A DNA stretch of 28,308 nt from Zymogenus sp964542895 (lineage in GTDB: Bacteria > Desulfobacterota > Zymogenia > Zymogenales > Zymogenaceae). Each line of letters begins with the position of its first letter. Within the stretch, counting starts at the first letter, position 1. Below the pieces are notes generated by a model. It was not told the origin of the DNA and did no database searches. It worked only from the letters and a program-made list of their open reading frames with translations. Below are positions 1-7,207 of this stretch, piece by piece. A program made the position numbers and the translations under genes. Location of the stretch: positions 1 through 28,308 of the forward strand of contig CAZIWT010000031.1 in the NCBI GenBank assembly GCA_964542895.1, given 5' to 3'.

Positions 1-225
1 AACATGCTCGTCGTGAAAAACCTCGACAAGCCCGGGGTGGTTGGAGGGATCGGGGGGGTTCTCGGCGAGGCGGGCATAAATATCGCGAGGATGCACCTCG
101 GCAGGGACAGGGAGGGGGGGAACGCCCTTGTAATTATATCGGTGGATCAGGATGTTCCGCAGAACGTTATGAAGGCGCTTATAAATCTTCCGAACATAAT
201 CTCGGTAAAGCAGGTCAAGCTTTAG
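1..225 (+). CDS. serA: D-3-phosphoglycerate dehydrogenase, C-terminal ACT domain (5' end outside window)
   Basis: This is the tail of a longer gene whose reading frame is already open at base 1. The 74 visible residues form an ACT domain: the stretch VKNLDKPGVVGGIGGVL begins the first strand and helix, followed by GINIARMHLGRD and a closing strand. That pattern is typical of the C-terminal serine-binding ACT domain of SerA, where serine gives feedback inhibition of the first step of serine synthesis (3-phosphoglycerate to 3-phosphohydroxypyruvate). The catalytic and NAD domains lie upstream of the window, so the SerA name rests on the ACT domain alone; another ACT-tailed enzyme is possible. 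purA follows 137 bp later on the same strand. The gap holds a short palindrome (CCGTCGACGG at 241-250) but no convincing terminator, so cotranscription is possible. Confidence 0.8.
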   Translation, partial: NMLVVKNLDKPGVVGGIGGVLGEAGINIARMHLGRDREGGNALVIISVDQDVPQNVMKALINLPNIISVKQVKL

Positions 226-362
226 GGGAGTTTGGACGGGCCGTCGACGGATTTCTGACTAATCGCTTTTCCCGTTTAAATATCCACAGGGGCTTTAGCG
301 GTTGGTTTATCGAATTAAAAGGATTTGAAAAGTTTTAAACAGATATATGGGGAGTTGGTAAG

Positions 363-1658
363 ATGCCTAATATAGTCATCGTCGGGACCCAGTGGGGGGA
401 CGAGGGGAAGGGCAAGATGGTCGACCTCCTCTCGGAGCACGCCGACGTCATCGTCCGCTTTCAGGGGGGAAACAACGCTGGTCACACCCTCGTCGTCAAG
501 GGGGAGCAGATAATCCTCCACCTGATACCGTCCGGAATCCTCCACCCGAAAAAGCTCTGCATTATCGGAAACGGTGTGGTTGTCGATCCGGGCATCTTGA
601 TCGAGGAGATCGATGGATTGAGAGACAAAGGCTATTTCAAGGATGAAGATAGCCTGAAAGTCAGCGAAGAGGCCAACGTAATCATGCCCTACCACAAGTC
701 GCTCGACGTCTTGAAGGACAAGGCGAGGAAGAAGGGGAAGATCGGCACGACCGGGCGGGGCATAGGCCCGGCGTACGAGGACAAGGCCTCCCGGTCGGGA
801 ATCAGGATGGGAGACCTCAAAGACCCCAAGCGGCTGAAGGAGCGGCTCTCGTTGGTCGTTGAAGAGAAGAACTTCTACATAAAGAACTACCTCGGCGCCG
901 ATCCCATCGACCAAAAAGAGATGTTCGAGTATCTGATAAGCTGCTCTGAAAAAATATCGAAGCATATCACGAACACATCCCTCCTCTTGGACAAGAAGAT
1001 AAAGGAGGGGGCGTCTGTAATGTTCGAGGGTGCCCAGGGGGCGCTCCTGGATGTGGATCACGGGACGTTCCCGTTCGTGACCTCCTCCCACACCGTGGCC
1101 GGGGCAGCCGCCACCGGCTCCGGGATCGGCCCCACCGTAATCGACGGGGTGTATGGAATAACTAAGGCGTACACGACGAGGGTGGGCTCCGGCCCGTTTC
1201 CGACGGAGCTCGACGATGAGACGGGCGACCACCTCCAGAGAAGGGGCGCGGAGTTCGGCGCCACTACGGGGAGGAAGAGACGCTGCGGCTGGTACGATGC
1301 GGTCGCCATGGCCCACTCCGTCAGGCTAAACGGCCTCAGCGGTCTTATCATCACCAAGCTCGATGTCCTGAGCGGGATGGACACCTTGAAGATATGTGTG
1401 GGGTACAAGATCGACGGCGAGGTCAGGGAAGATTTCCCGTCCGACATTCCCTCCCTGGATAGGGTCGAGCCGGTCTACATAGAGCTTCCCGGCTGGGCGG
1501 AGGATATCGATAAGGTAAGGAGCTTTGATAAGCTCCCGAAAAACGCCCGGGACTATATCGGAAAGATCGAGGAAATCCTCGGCGTTCCAGCGGCAATAGT
1601 ATCGGTCGGGCCGGATCGGGAGGACACAATCACCATAAAAAATCCCTTTGAGGAGTAG
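363..1658 (+). CDS. purA: Adenylosuccinate synthetase
   Basis: PurA joins IMP and aspartate using GTP to give adenylosuccinate, the first committed step from IMP to AMP, in the cytoplasm. At 431 residues it has the usual family length. The N-terminal GTP-binding loop QWGDEGKGK (residues 10-18) carries the catalytic aspartate (D14), and the NNAGHT motif (residues 37-42) carries the catalytic histidine (H41). Further family signatures are GTTGRGIGPAYEDK, FEGAQGALLDVDHGTFPFVTSS and the C-terminal KLDVL. The ATG at 363 is preceded by GGGGAG at 349-354. The stop is followed after 5 bp by the DUF2889 gene, so the two are almost certainly cotranscribed. No truncation or frameshift is visible. Confidence 0.97.
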   Translation: MPNIVIVGTQWGDEGKGKMVDLLSEHADVIVRFQGGNNAGHTLVVKGEQIILHLIPSGILHPKKLCIIGNGVVVDPGILIEEIDGLRDKGYFKDEDSLKVSEEANVIMPYHKSLDVLKDKARKKGKIGTTGRGIGPAYEDKASRSGIRMGDLKDPKRLKERLSLVVEEKNFYIKNYLGADPIDQKEMFEYLISCSEKISKHITNTSLLLDKKIKEGASVMFEGAQGALLDVDHGTFPFVTSSHTVAGAAATGSGIGPTVIDGVYGITKAYTTRVGSGPFPTELDDETGDHLQRRGAEFGATTGRKRRCGWYDAVAMAHSVRLNGLSGLIITKLDVLSGMDTLKICVGYKIDGEVREDFPSDIPSLDRVEPVYIELPGWAEDIDKVRSFDKLPKNARDYIGKIEEILGVPAAIVSVGPDREDTITIKNPFEE

Positions 1659-1663
1659 CGCTT

Positions 1664-2233
1664 ATGACACCTTCCGATGAATCTGCCTACAACAGGAAAA
1701 AGGACGTGAATATCTACATTAAGGACTTCGGCCTGACGGTCGTCGCATGGATGGGAGACAGGGTCCACGAGATGGAGGTGGAGATCGATATCGATCTCCC
1801 GGGGATGGTCATTCGCGACGTCAGGGGGAAGATGATTCGTATTCCAAGGCAGGAGTGTCGAAGGGCGCTGCCCGCCCTTGAAAAAGCCGTGGGCCTTACG
1901 ATAAAGCGGGGGCTTTCGGTCAAGATGGAGGAGGCCATAGGGGGCAAGATAGGGTGCTCCCACATGACCAACCTCGTCATGGAGGCGTGCTACTGCTCCT
2001 TCCAGGGTCATTACGCCAAATCGAGGGAGATAGCCGGCGATATCCTGGACGAGATGTCGGACGCCGAGAGGATGAAGACATTTATCACCTTGATGCCCCG
2101 GATGCTGGACTCCTGCATCGTCTACAGCGAGGCCTCCGATCTCATTAAGGAGGCGAGGGGGCTTTCCGAAACCGAGAACGTCGACAGGCTGATAAAGCGG
2201 TTTGCCGACGCCTACAGTGGGAAAGCGAGATAG
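1664..2233 (+). CDS. DUF2889 family protein
   Basis: The 189-residue protein has no signal peptide or membrane segment. It resembles the DUF2889 family as I know it: GDRVHEMEVEIDID (residues ~31-44) matches the family's conserved histidine-methionine strand, and GGKIGCSHMTNLVMEACYC (residues ~92-110) matches the family's conserved glycine-cysteine-histidine motif. The family has no established function. The Cys-His cluster suggests a possible metal or ligand site, but that is inference. It starts 5 bp after the purA stop, implying translational coupling or at least a shared transcript. Linkage to purine synthesis may be incidental. The stop codon lies at the first base of a tandem 18-bp repeat tract. 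Confidence 0.75.
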   Translation: MTPSDESAYNRKKDVNIYIKDFGLTVVAWMGDRVHEMEVEIDIDLPGMVIRDVRGKMIRIPRQECRRALPALEKAVGLTIKRGLSVKMEEAIGGKIGCSHMTNLVMEACYCSFQGHYAKSREIAGDILDEMSDAERMKTFITLMPRMLDSCIVYSEASDLIKEARGLSETENVDRLIKRFADAYSGKAR

Positions 2234-2302
2234 GGTAGGGACGGCAATCAGGAAGGGTACGGTAAGTAGGATGGGAAAGGCAAATAGGAGGGGAAAGGCA
2301 TG
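2231..2302 (+). repeat. Four degenerate 18-bp tandem repeats after the DUF2889 gene
   Basis: Four consecutive 18-bp units can be laid out in register at 2231-2248, 2249-2266, 2267-2284 and 2285-2302. The last two are closest (TAGGATGGGAAAGGCAAA and TAGGAGGGGAAAGGCATG). The first two share the purine-rich AGG..GGG.A.GG core. The tract is G/A-rich on the plus strand and begins exactly at the TAG stop of the upstream gene. It may simply be slippage-derived sequence. Confidence 0.55.
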
Positions 2303-2321
2303 TAACCCTCATATAAATATC

Positions 2322-2379
2322 GATGGATCATTGAAGGTATAGTCACCTTTGCCGTTTTGATCCATCTTTCCAATAACGG
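2322..2379 (+). promoter_or_regulatory. Candidate structured leader upstream of the purine permease
   Basis: A perfect 9-bp outer stem, GATGGATCA (2322-2330) with TGATCCATC (2358-2366), encloses an inner 5-bp stem, AAGGT (2334-2338) with ACCTT (2345-2349), capped by a 6-nt loop. The internal loop is very asymmetric: three bases on the left and eight on the right. The right-hand loop strand GCCGTT (2351-2356) can pair with AACGGT (2374-2379) just 3' of the outer stem, which would make a pseudoknot or a competing hairpin. It lies about 105-165 nt before the start codon of a nucleobase transporter gene, where purine-sensing RNAs are often found. It lacks the conserved cores of the classical purine riboswitch, so the ligand, if any, is unknown. 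Confidence 0.4.
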
Positions 2380-2424
2380 TTTTACAGGTATCCAAGTTGG
2401 AACGTACTTCATACCCATTTATAT

Positions 2425-2453
2425 TTGAGTTATTTTTAGAAGGATATTAATAA
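2425..2453 (+). promoter_or_regulatory. Possible sigma-70-like promoter for the purine permease
   Basis: TTGAGT (2425-2430), a 17-bp spacer and TAATAA (2448-2453) lie in AT-rich DNA before the permease gene. The match is only moderate. If this is the main promoter, the structured element at 2322-2379 would lie upstream of the transcript rather than in it, so the two calls compete. A ribosome-binding site GAGGTAA (2474-2480) follows before the ATG at 2486. Confidence 0.3.
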
Positions 2454-2485
2454 GTATTATAAATATAGTTATTGAGGTAAAAGAA

Positions 2486-3814
2486 ATGAAAAGAGATATC
2501 TTTAAGCTGAAGGAAAACAACACGAGGCCGCGGACCGAAATCCTCTCCGGCTTCACAACGTTTATGACCATGTCGTATATCATCTTTGTACAGCCGGTCG
2601 TCCTATCGATCGCCGGGATGGACGCCGGGGCGGTTATGGTGGCGACCTGTATCTCTTCCGCCGTCGGGACACTCCTTATGGGGCTTTTAGCAAACTACCC
2701 CATTGCGCTTGCGCCGGCGATGGGCCACAACTTCTTCTTCGCCATAACCGTATGCACCATCATGCAGATACCGTGGCAGGCGGCGCTGGGCGCGACATTC
2801 ATATCGGGTGTCCTCTTTCTGATACTCTCCATCTTCGGTTTGAGAGAGACGATAATAAACGCCATCCCGTCGTCACTGAAAAACTCCATCGCCGTGGGTA
2901 TAGGTTTTCTAATAGCCCTCGTCGGGTTCGAGTGGGGTGGGATCGTAGTTGACAATCCCGGAACTCTGGTTGCGCTCGGTGACCTGACCTCACCCCCGGT
3001 CGTTCTCACGTTGTTCGGACTGGCCCTGATATCGATCCTCATGGCGCTCAAGGTGAGGGGCTCGATAATCATCGGGATTCTCGCAACGGCGCTTGTCGGC
3101 CTGCCGTTCGGCCTTACGGCATTTCACGGAGTATTCGCGGCGCCGCCTAGCCTTTCACCCACGCTGTTCAAGCTCGATATCATGGGGGCTATAAACCTCG
3201 GCGTCCTATCCGTCATATTCGTCTTCTTCTTCTTAGATCTCTTCGACACGATAGGAACCCTCATCGGGGTGAGCGAGAAGGCTGGCTTCATCGACGAAGA
3301 GGGTAATCTGCCGAGAGCGAGACGCGCCCTTCTCTCGGACGCCACGGCGACGGTCTTAGGCGCCCTTCTCGGTACGTCGACCGTAACGAGCTACATTGAG
3401 AGCGCAACCGGCGTGGCGGAGGGGGGAAGGACCGGTCTCTCCAACGTGGTTACAGCAATCCTCTTTATCTTGGCCCTGTTCACTTACCCGCTGGTCAAGA
3501 TGATCGGAGGGGGATATCAAGTGTCCGAGGGCGTGGTCATGTACCCGGCCATCGCTCCCGCGCTGATAATCGTGGGGAGCCTCATGCTCTCCGGCGTCAA
3601 GAAGATCGACTGGGAGGACGTTACTGAGGCGATCCCGGCGTTTCTGACGATCATAATCATGCCGATTACCGTCTCGATCACCGAGGGGATCGCAATGGGC
3701 TTTATCTCGTATGCGGCCTTAAAGCTCGTCTCCGGAAAGGGCAAAGAGGTCCACTGGCTCCTCTATATCTTTGCGGTGCTCTTCGTGCTCCGCTACATCT
3801 TCCTGAATGCCTGA
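2486..3814 (+). CDS. NCS2-family purine permease, AzgA type
   Basis: This 442-residue integral membrane protein belongs to the nucleobase:cation symporter-2 group, in the AzgA/GhxP adenine-guanine-hypoxanthine branch. It should import a nucleobase with a proton across the inner membrane. Family signatures are RTEILSGFTTFMTMSYIIF at the start of helix 1, ANYPIALAPAMGHN around helices 2-3, FFFLDLFDTIGTLIGVSEKAG (E and D of the substrate/proton region), and GTSTVTSYIESATGVAEGGRTG. Most AzgA proteins I know have APGMGLNA where this has APAMGHNF, so the substrate range may be shifted. It starts at an ATG with GAGGTAA upstream and ends before a strong terminator. It is preceded by a possible structured leader. 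purA two genes upstream fits purine salvage, but regulation is likely separate. Confidence 0.93.
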   Translation: MKRDIFKLKENNTRPRTEILSGFTTFMTMSYIIFVQPVVLSIAGMDAGAVMVATCISSAVGTLLMGLLANYPIALAPAMGHNFFFAITVCTIMQIPWQAALGATFISGVLFLILSIFGLRETIINAIPSSLKNSIAVGIGFLIALVGFEWGGIVVDNPGTLVALGDLTSPPVVLTLFGLALISILMALKVRGSIIIGILATALVGLPFGLTAFHGVFAAPPSLSPTLFKLDIMGAINLGVLSVIFVFFFLDLFDTIGTLIGVSEKAGFIDEEGNLPRARRALLSDATATVLGALLGTSTVTSYIESATGVAEGGRTGLSNVVTAILFILALFTYPLVKMIGGGYQVSEGVVMYPAIAPALIIVGSLMLSGVKKIDWEDVTEAIPAFLTIIIMPITVSITEGIAMGFISYAALKLVSGKGKEVHWLLYIFAVLFVLRYIFLNA

Positions 3815-3834
3815 TGCTTGAAAGGCAAAATGCT

Positions 3835-3884
3835 TTAAAAAAAGGGAGGGGAATTGTGCAGTATATTCCCCTCCCATACTTTTA
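3835..3884. terminator. Bidirectional intrinsic terminator between convergent genes
   Basis: An 11-bp perfect stem, GGGAGGGGAAT (3844-3854) with ATTCCCCTCCC (3865-3875), has a 10-nt loop. Seven A residues precede it (3837-3843) and ATACTTTTATT follows it. It can therefore end plus-strand transcription of the permease and minus-strand read-through from the convergent acyltransferase-hydrolase gene; the minus-strand direction has the better U-tract. The rest of the 3815-4081 gap shows no gene. Confidence 0.9.
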
Positions 3885-4081
3885 TTGCGGTGCTCTCCGT
3901 CTTGCGCTACTTTAATTGTATAGTTCCCAATTATTCTCAAAATAACTGCTGAATATTTCTAAAGAAAGGGATGGGTTGTCATTAAACAATGGGTTTCAAC
4001 CTATTGTCTTGGGTTAAAAAACCAACCCCTAAAATTACCGACCAGGTCAACTACCAGAGACAATCGGCATCAACCCCACAC

Positions 4082-6301
4082 CTAACCCGGTATCCACGTG
4101 TGGGATTCTTCCACCCCCTTTTTCGGGTCGTTTATGAAGTCAACTATCTTCTTGAACTTGTTGTCCCCGCCGCGATAGACGATTCCGTGATAGGGGGAGT
4201 CCACCCAAACGAGGCCCTTGATCTTGGAAGAAATTGAATTATAGTACTCCACGGCGCTCTCCGGGTCGACGGTCGGGTCGTGCCCCCCCTGTATGATCAG
4301 GGCCGGCACCTTGACCTTCACCAGCTCCCCCTTTACAACCTTGATAAGCTCAAGGAGCTGGTCCACCCCGTGGACCGGATTCTTGAAGTAGTTGATGTGC
4401 GGATTTTCCGGGTTGTTTTTGACGAACTGGACCGGCGACCTTTTGAGTCCGATATATTTCAGGGCGTTGTCCAAAAAGTCGATTGCGGGGGCCAGAAACG
4501 ACGTCCTGCTTACCAGCTTCATCGCAGCGGAGATGGAGACGATTCCCTCTATCTTCGGGTAGCCGCAGGCCGCCAGGTGCCAGGAGAGCGCACCGCCCAT
4601 CGAGAAGCCGCAGATGAATATCTTCTTCACGAGCTTTGAGAGAACGGTGTACCCGACCCTGGCAGAATAGAACCAGTCCTCCCAGTTTCTACTCCTAAGG
4701 TCCTCCGGGGAGGTGCCGTGTCCCGAAAGCCTCACGGAGTAGACGGTAAATCCTTCTTTGACGAGGTATTCGTTTAACGGCCTCATCTCCTCCGGGCTCG
4801 CCATGTATCCGTGAATGAGAAGGACCCCGATATTGTTGTCCCCCATGTTTATTTTCGGCATCCCGAATTTCCTCTCCTTGGACTGACCCTCGGTGTAAAA
4901 CATCGAGTAATCGGTAAAGAACCTCTCCTCCTCCCCGGCGATGAGGGCCTTTGCGGTCTCGTCCTTTAACTTTTTTCCCTTGAGGCTCAGTGTCTCGTCG
5001 ACGAGCTCGGTCACATCCTTGAGGGGACTTATCTCGTTGTTTATGACCTCCACCGTGTTGAACAGCCTTATGTCGTGAAACTTCTGGGGCCACTTGAACT
5101 GCTTCTCCTTGATCGTGACGGTTGAATCCCCGTTGCCCCGCTTAACCCCCTTTGTTATGTCGATAAGTTCTTCCGCCTTGGCCATCTCCAGAAAGGAATC
5201 GACCACCTTCTCCCCCTCGACGACAACGGCCTCCGGCTCATGCTTGATCTTATCGTTAAAGGAGATGTTTATAAGCTCCCTTATATTGAGCGCCGAAAGG
5301 TAGGTTCTCATCTTGAGGTTGTCGGTGTTATCTTTGAAAATCTTTTGCTTGACCATTGTCTTCATCAGTCTTGCCGTGATGTGGTCGGGATTCACGGTGG
5401 TGAGGTGATAAATGTCGTACATGTAATCGTTCATCATGCCGTTTATTACCTTCGAGAGCGCGGCGCTCTTCTTCTTTATGGGGTCTTTCTTTACGACGGG
5501 AAAAACGTCCCTTTCCTTTACCCACGGTGTGTATTCCGTGATGCTTCTCGGGTGGCCGAAGTTGACGGTCATCTCGACGTCCGGCGAGATGATGGAGCTC
5601 TCTATCTTGAGCTCCTCCTCGTAGCGGGGGGAGAGCCCCCCCTTTTCGATGAAGCGGGCCAGCTTGCCGACCTGTTTGTAGAGGCCGGTCTCTATCACCC
5701 TCATCGGGTAGTAAGTGATGTTTAAGGGAACGATACTTACCTCGAACTCATCGAGGTAATCGAAGCCGAATATCCGTGTCATGGAGTGCTTGTCCGTAAA
5801 GTCCCTCATAAGGCGCGCCGCCATCTGTGTCTTCAGGGCGACCATTCCGGCGCCGGTGTGGGGGGGGCGGTCGATGAGCATATCGCCGTCGTGGATGAGA
5901 AATCGACCGTCTTCAACCACCTTCCTGTCCTTTACCATCCTCCCCTCGGGAAATATAATCCAGCTCTCGCCGGAAAGGAGGCTCTTTGATATCATATCGT
6001 CCCTGTCCGGGAAATTCACCGGCACGGCCCCGACGCTCTCCATGAACTCTTTCGGCATCGCCTCAAAGATCTGTGTGGCGGTAAGAATCCTCGGGAGTAT
6101 ACCGAGGCGTGTATATATTATATATGGGAGGATCAACGTCTCGATCCTCGTGAAGTGGTTTGAGAGGAATATGGCCGATTTCTTGGGAACCTTTTCTATT
6201 CCGTTTACGACCATCTTTACCTTGGATATCCTCAACAATCCCTCTATGAAGACGCGCATCCTGTTGATGTTGGCCCTGTCTATCTCCTTTAACTCCTCCA
6301 T
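4082..6301 (-). CDS. Fusion of PlsC-like acyltransferase and alpha/beta hydrolase (lysophospholipase/carboxylesterase type)
   Basis: The 739-residue protein has two enzyme domains. Residues ~25-240 look like a PlsC/LPLAT-type glycerolipid acyltransferase: NHFTRIE (H49, with E54 in place of the usual Asp of the HX4D motif) and FPEGR (117-121). Residues ~490-735 are an alpha/beta hydrolase: oxyanion region LLIHGYM (495-500), nucleophile elbow GFSMGG (S567), acid D675 in GGHDPTVD, and base H705 in SPYHG, resembling monoacylglycerol lipases and Est30-type esterases. About 250 residues between them match nothing I recognise. No signal peptide is seen; membrane association through the acyltransferase domain is likely. 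The frame opens at a TTG (6311-6313), but I chose the ATG at 6301 because GGAG lies 6 nt before it. A role in phospholipid acyl remodelling or acyl transfer from lipid esters is inference. The H-x4-E change may affect catalysis. Confidence 0.85.
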   Translation of the reverse strand: MEELKEIDRANINRMRVFIEGLLRISKVKMVVNGIEKVPKKSAIFLSNHFTRIETLILPYIIYTRLGILPRILTATQIFEAMPKEFMESVGAVPVNFPDRDDMISKSLLSGESWIIFPEGRMVKDRKVVEDGRFLIHDGDMLIDRPPHTGAGMVALKTQMAARLMRDFTDKHSMTRIFGFDYLDEFEVSIVPLNITYYPMRVIETGLYKQVGKLARFIEKGGLSPRYEEELKIESSIISPDVEMTVNFGHPRSITEYTPWVKERDVFPVVKKDPIKKKSAALSKVINGMMNDYMYDIYHLTTVNPDHITARLMKTMVKQKIFKDNTDNLKMRTYLSALNIRELINISFNDKIKHEPEAVVVEGEKVVDSFLEMAKAEELIDITKGVKRGNGDSTVTIKEKQFKWPQKFHDIRLFNTVEVINNEISPLKDVTELVDETLSLKGKKLKDETAKALIAGEEERFFTDYSMFYTEGQSKERKFGMPKINMGDNNIGVLLIHGYMASPEEMRPLNEYLVKEGFTVYSVRLSGHGTSPEDLRSRNWEDWFYSARVGYTVLSKLVKKIFICGFSMGGALSWHLAACGYPKIEGIVSISAAMKLVSRTSFLAPAIDFLDNALKYIGLKRSPVQFVKNNPENPHINYFKNPVHGVDQLLELIKVVKGELVKVKVPALIIQGGHDPTVDPESAVEYYNSISSKIKGLVWVDSPYHGIVYRGGDNKFKKIVDFINDPKKGVEESHTWIPG

Positions 6302-6352
6302 TTTTCGCTCCAAAACGTCAATATTAAACTAAACAGCCGCTCAGGTTTCCTT

Positions 6353-6382
6353 ATTATAAGTTTACTACATTTTATGGAAAAA
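6353..6382 (-). promoter_or_regulatory. Possible promoter of the acyltransferase-hydrolase gene
   Basis: On the minus strand a perfect TATAAT lies at 6358-6353, about 50 bp before the start codon. No good -35 element is visible at 16-18 bp upstream (best is T-rich sequence around 6375-6382). The call rests on the -10 alone. Confidence 0.3.
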
Positions 6383-6462
6383 CTGTAGTATATTTTACAC
6401 TCGATCAACAAAGGGGGCATAAGACCATGACAGCAATATTTCTACAATACAAAAAAATGACT

Positions 6463-6504
6463 TGTGATATTAATCACATTATAGTATTATTATGAAGTTA
6501 GAAT
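6463..6504 (+). promoter_or_regulatory. CRP/FNR-family operator with class II promoter geometry
   Basis: TGTGATATTAATCACA (6463-6478) is a perfect 16-bp palindrome matching the TGTGA-N6-TCACA consensus of CRP-type regulators. A -10-like TAGAAT lies at 6499-6504, which puts transcription start near 6511 and the operator centre at about -40. That is the class II activator position, where CRP/FNR proteins replace a -35 element, and no TTGACA-like -35 is present. The downstream leader carries AAGGAGG at 6521-6527. The site is also upstream of the divergent minus-strand gene and could affect it. Which CRP/FNR paralogue binds is unknown. Confidence 0.65.
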
Positions 6505-6537
6505 AGTTAGTTAAAAAAATAAGGAGGTTTTTACAAG

Positions 6538-7125
6538 ATGAAGAAAATTGCTCTTTTTACAGCAATCGCCCTTCTGTTGGGCGTCTCTTTTGCCGTGGCT
6601 CAGGACGAGATAAAGTTAAAATATTTCGAGACTCCCGATTACGGCTACGCCCTTATGCTCCCCGAGAACTTCGAGCTCGTCGAGGGCACCAAGGTCGATG
6701 CGGGCACGACATGGCAGCACCAGAAGGGTAGCGCGGCGCTTGGCGGCTTCACCAGGGGTCTCGCCGGAGGTCTGCAGCCGGCCGACAGCATCAGCGTGAA
6801 CTGGATGTGGTTTCCCGATGTGTCCCCCAACACCCTCTACAAGGCGAACTGGAAGTCGGTTCAGGACGACATCAACTCCCCCCACCCGAAGTACACCGAT
6901 CTTAAGGCTCTGAAGATCGAGGGGGGAAGGGCGTTCTGGTACAAGGAGGTCGACAAGGAAGACCCCGACGATATTCACCGCTGGCACATCTACGCCGTCG
7001 GCAACAAGAGCGTCTACGGCGTGATCTTGGCCTCCGGGGCGTTCAAGAACTTCGAGTCGATGATCCCGATCTACGAAGAGGTCGTGAAGAGCTTCAAGCT
7101 GATACCTCTGAAGGTGTCGAAGTAG
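6538..7125 (+). CDS. Secreted protein of unknown function, possibly PsbP/DUF1795-like
   Basis: The 195-residue protein begins with a clear Sec signal peptide (MKK, then a hydrophobic core, ending FAVA before QDE; predicted cleavage after residue 21). It should be periplasmic or extracellular. The mature part starts YFETPDYGYALMLPENFEL, a pattern typical of small exported proteins with a PsbP/Mog1-like fold that begin with a 'folded curve' describing the wild-type lipid-exposed sheet, and ends in VVKSFKLIP. The resemblance is weak and no enzyme motif is seen. It has a strong ribosome-binding site (AAGGAGG, 10 nt before ATG) and its own terminator, so it is probably a well-expressed single gene under CRP/FNR-type control. 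Its substrate or partner cannot be told from sequence. Confidence 0.8.
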   Translation: MKKIALFTAIALLLGVSFAVAQDEIKLKYFETPDYGYALMLPENFELVEGTKVDAGTTWQHQKGSAALGGFTRGLAGGLQPADSISVNWMWFPDVSPNTLYKANWKSVQDDINSPHPKYTDLKALKIEGGRAFWYKEVDKEDPDDIHRWHIYAVGNKSVYGVILASGAFKNFESMIPIYEEVVKSFKLIPLKVSK

Positions 7126-7151
7126 AAATTTATTAGAACTCTGTACTCTTG

Positions 7152-7185
7152 CGGGCCCGGTGAAAAAGATCGGGCCCGTTTTTTT
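7152..7185 (+). terminator. Intrinsic terminator after the secreted-protein gene
   Basis: CGGGCCCG (7152-7159) and CGGGCCCG (7171-7178) form a perfect 8-bp GC stem with an 11-nt loop, followed by seven T residues (7179-7185). Each arm is also palindromic. It separates the secreted-protein gene from the SUMF1-like gene and makes the GTG at 7160, inside the stem, an unlikely start for the latter. Confidence 0.93.
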
Positions 7186-7207
7186 ATCCGGTAGGGTTGC
7201 CGCCAAA

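Noticed and set aside
16..225. Reading the first ORF as a free-standing 73-residue ACT protein
   Set aside because: The frame is open through base 1 and the ATG at 4 has no upstream context; an ACT tail followed by purA fits a truncated serA better.
315..1316. 333-codon open frame antisense to purA
   Set aside because: It mirrors the purA frame, has no ribosome-binding site and no family-like motifs; high-GC codon bias gives long antisense frames throughout this window.
2322..2379. Classical guanine/adenine riboswitch
   Set aside because: The conserved junction and loop sequences of that class are absent; only a different, unnamed fold is plausible.
6302..6313. TTG start at 6313 for the acyltransferase-hydrolase
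   Set aside because: The GGAG that would serve as ribosome-binding site overlaps this TTG and is well spaced for the ATG at 6301.
7160..7207. GTG start at 7160 for the SUMF1-like gene
   Set aside because: It lies inside the terminator stem and has no ribosome-binding site; the ATG at 7208 gives a normal export signal.
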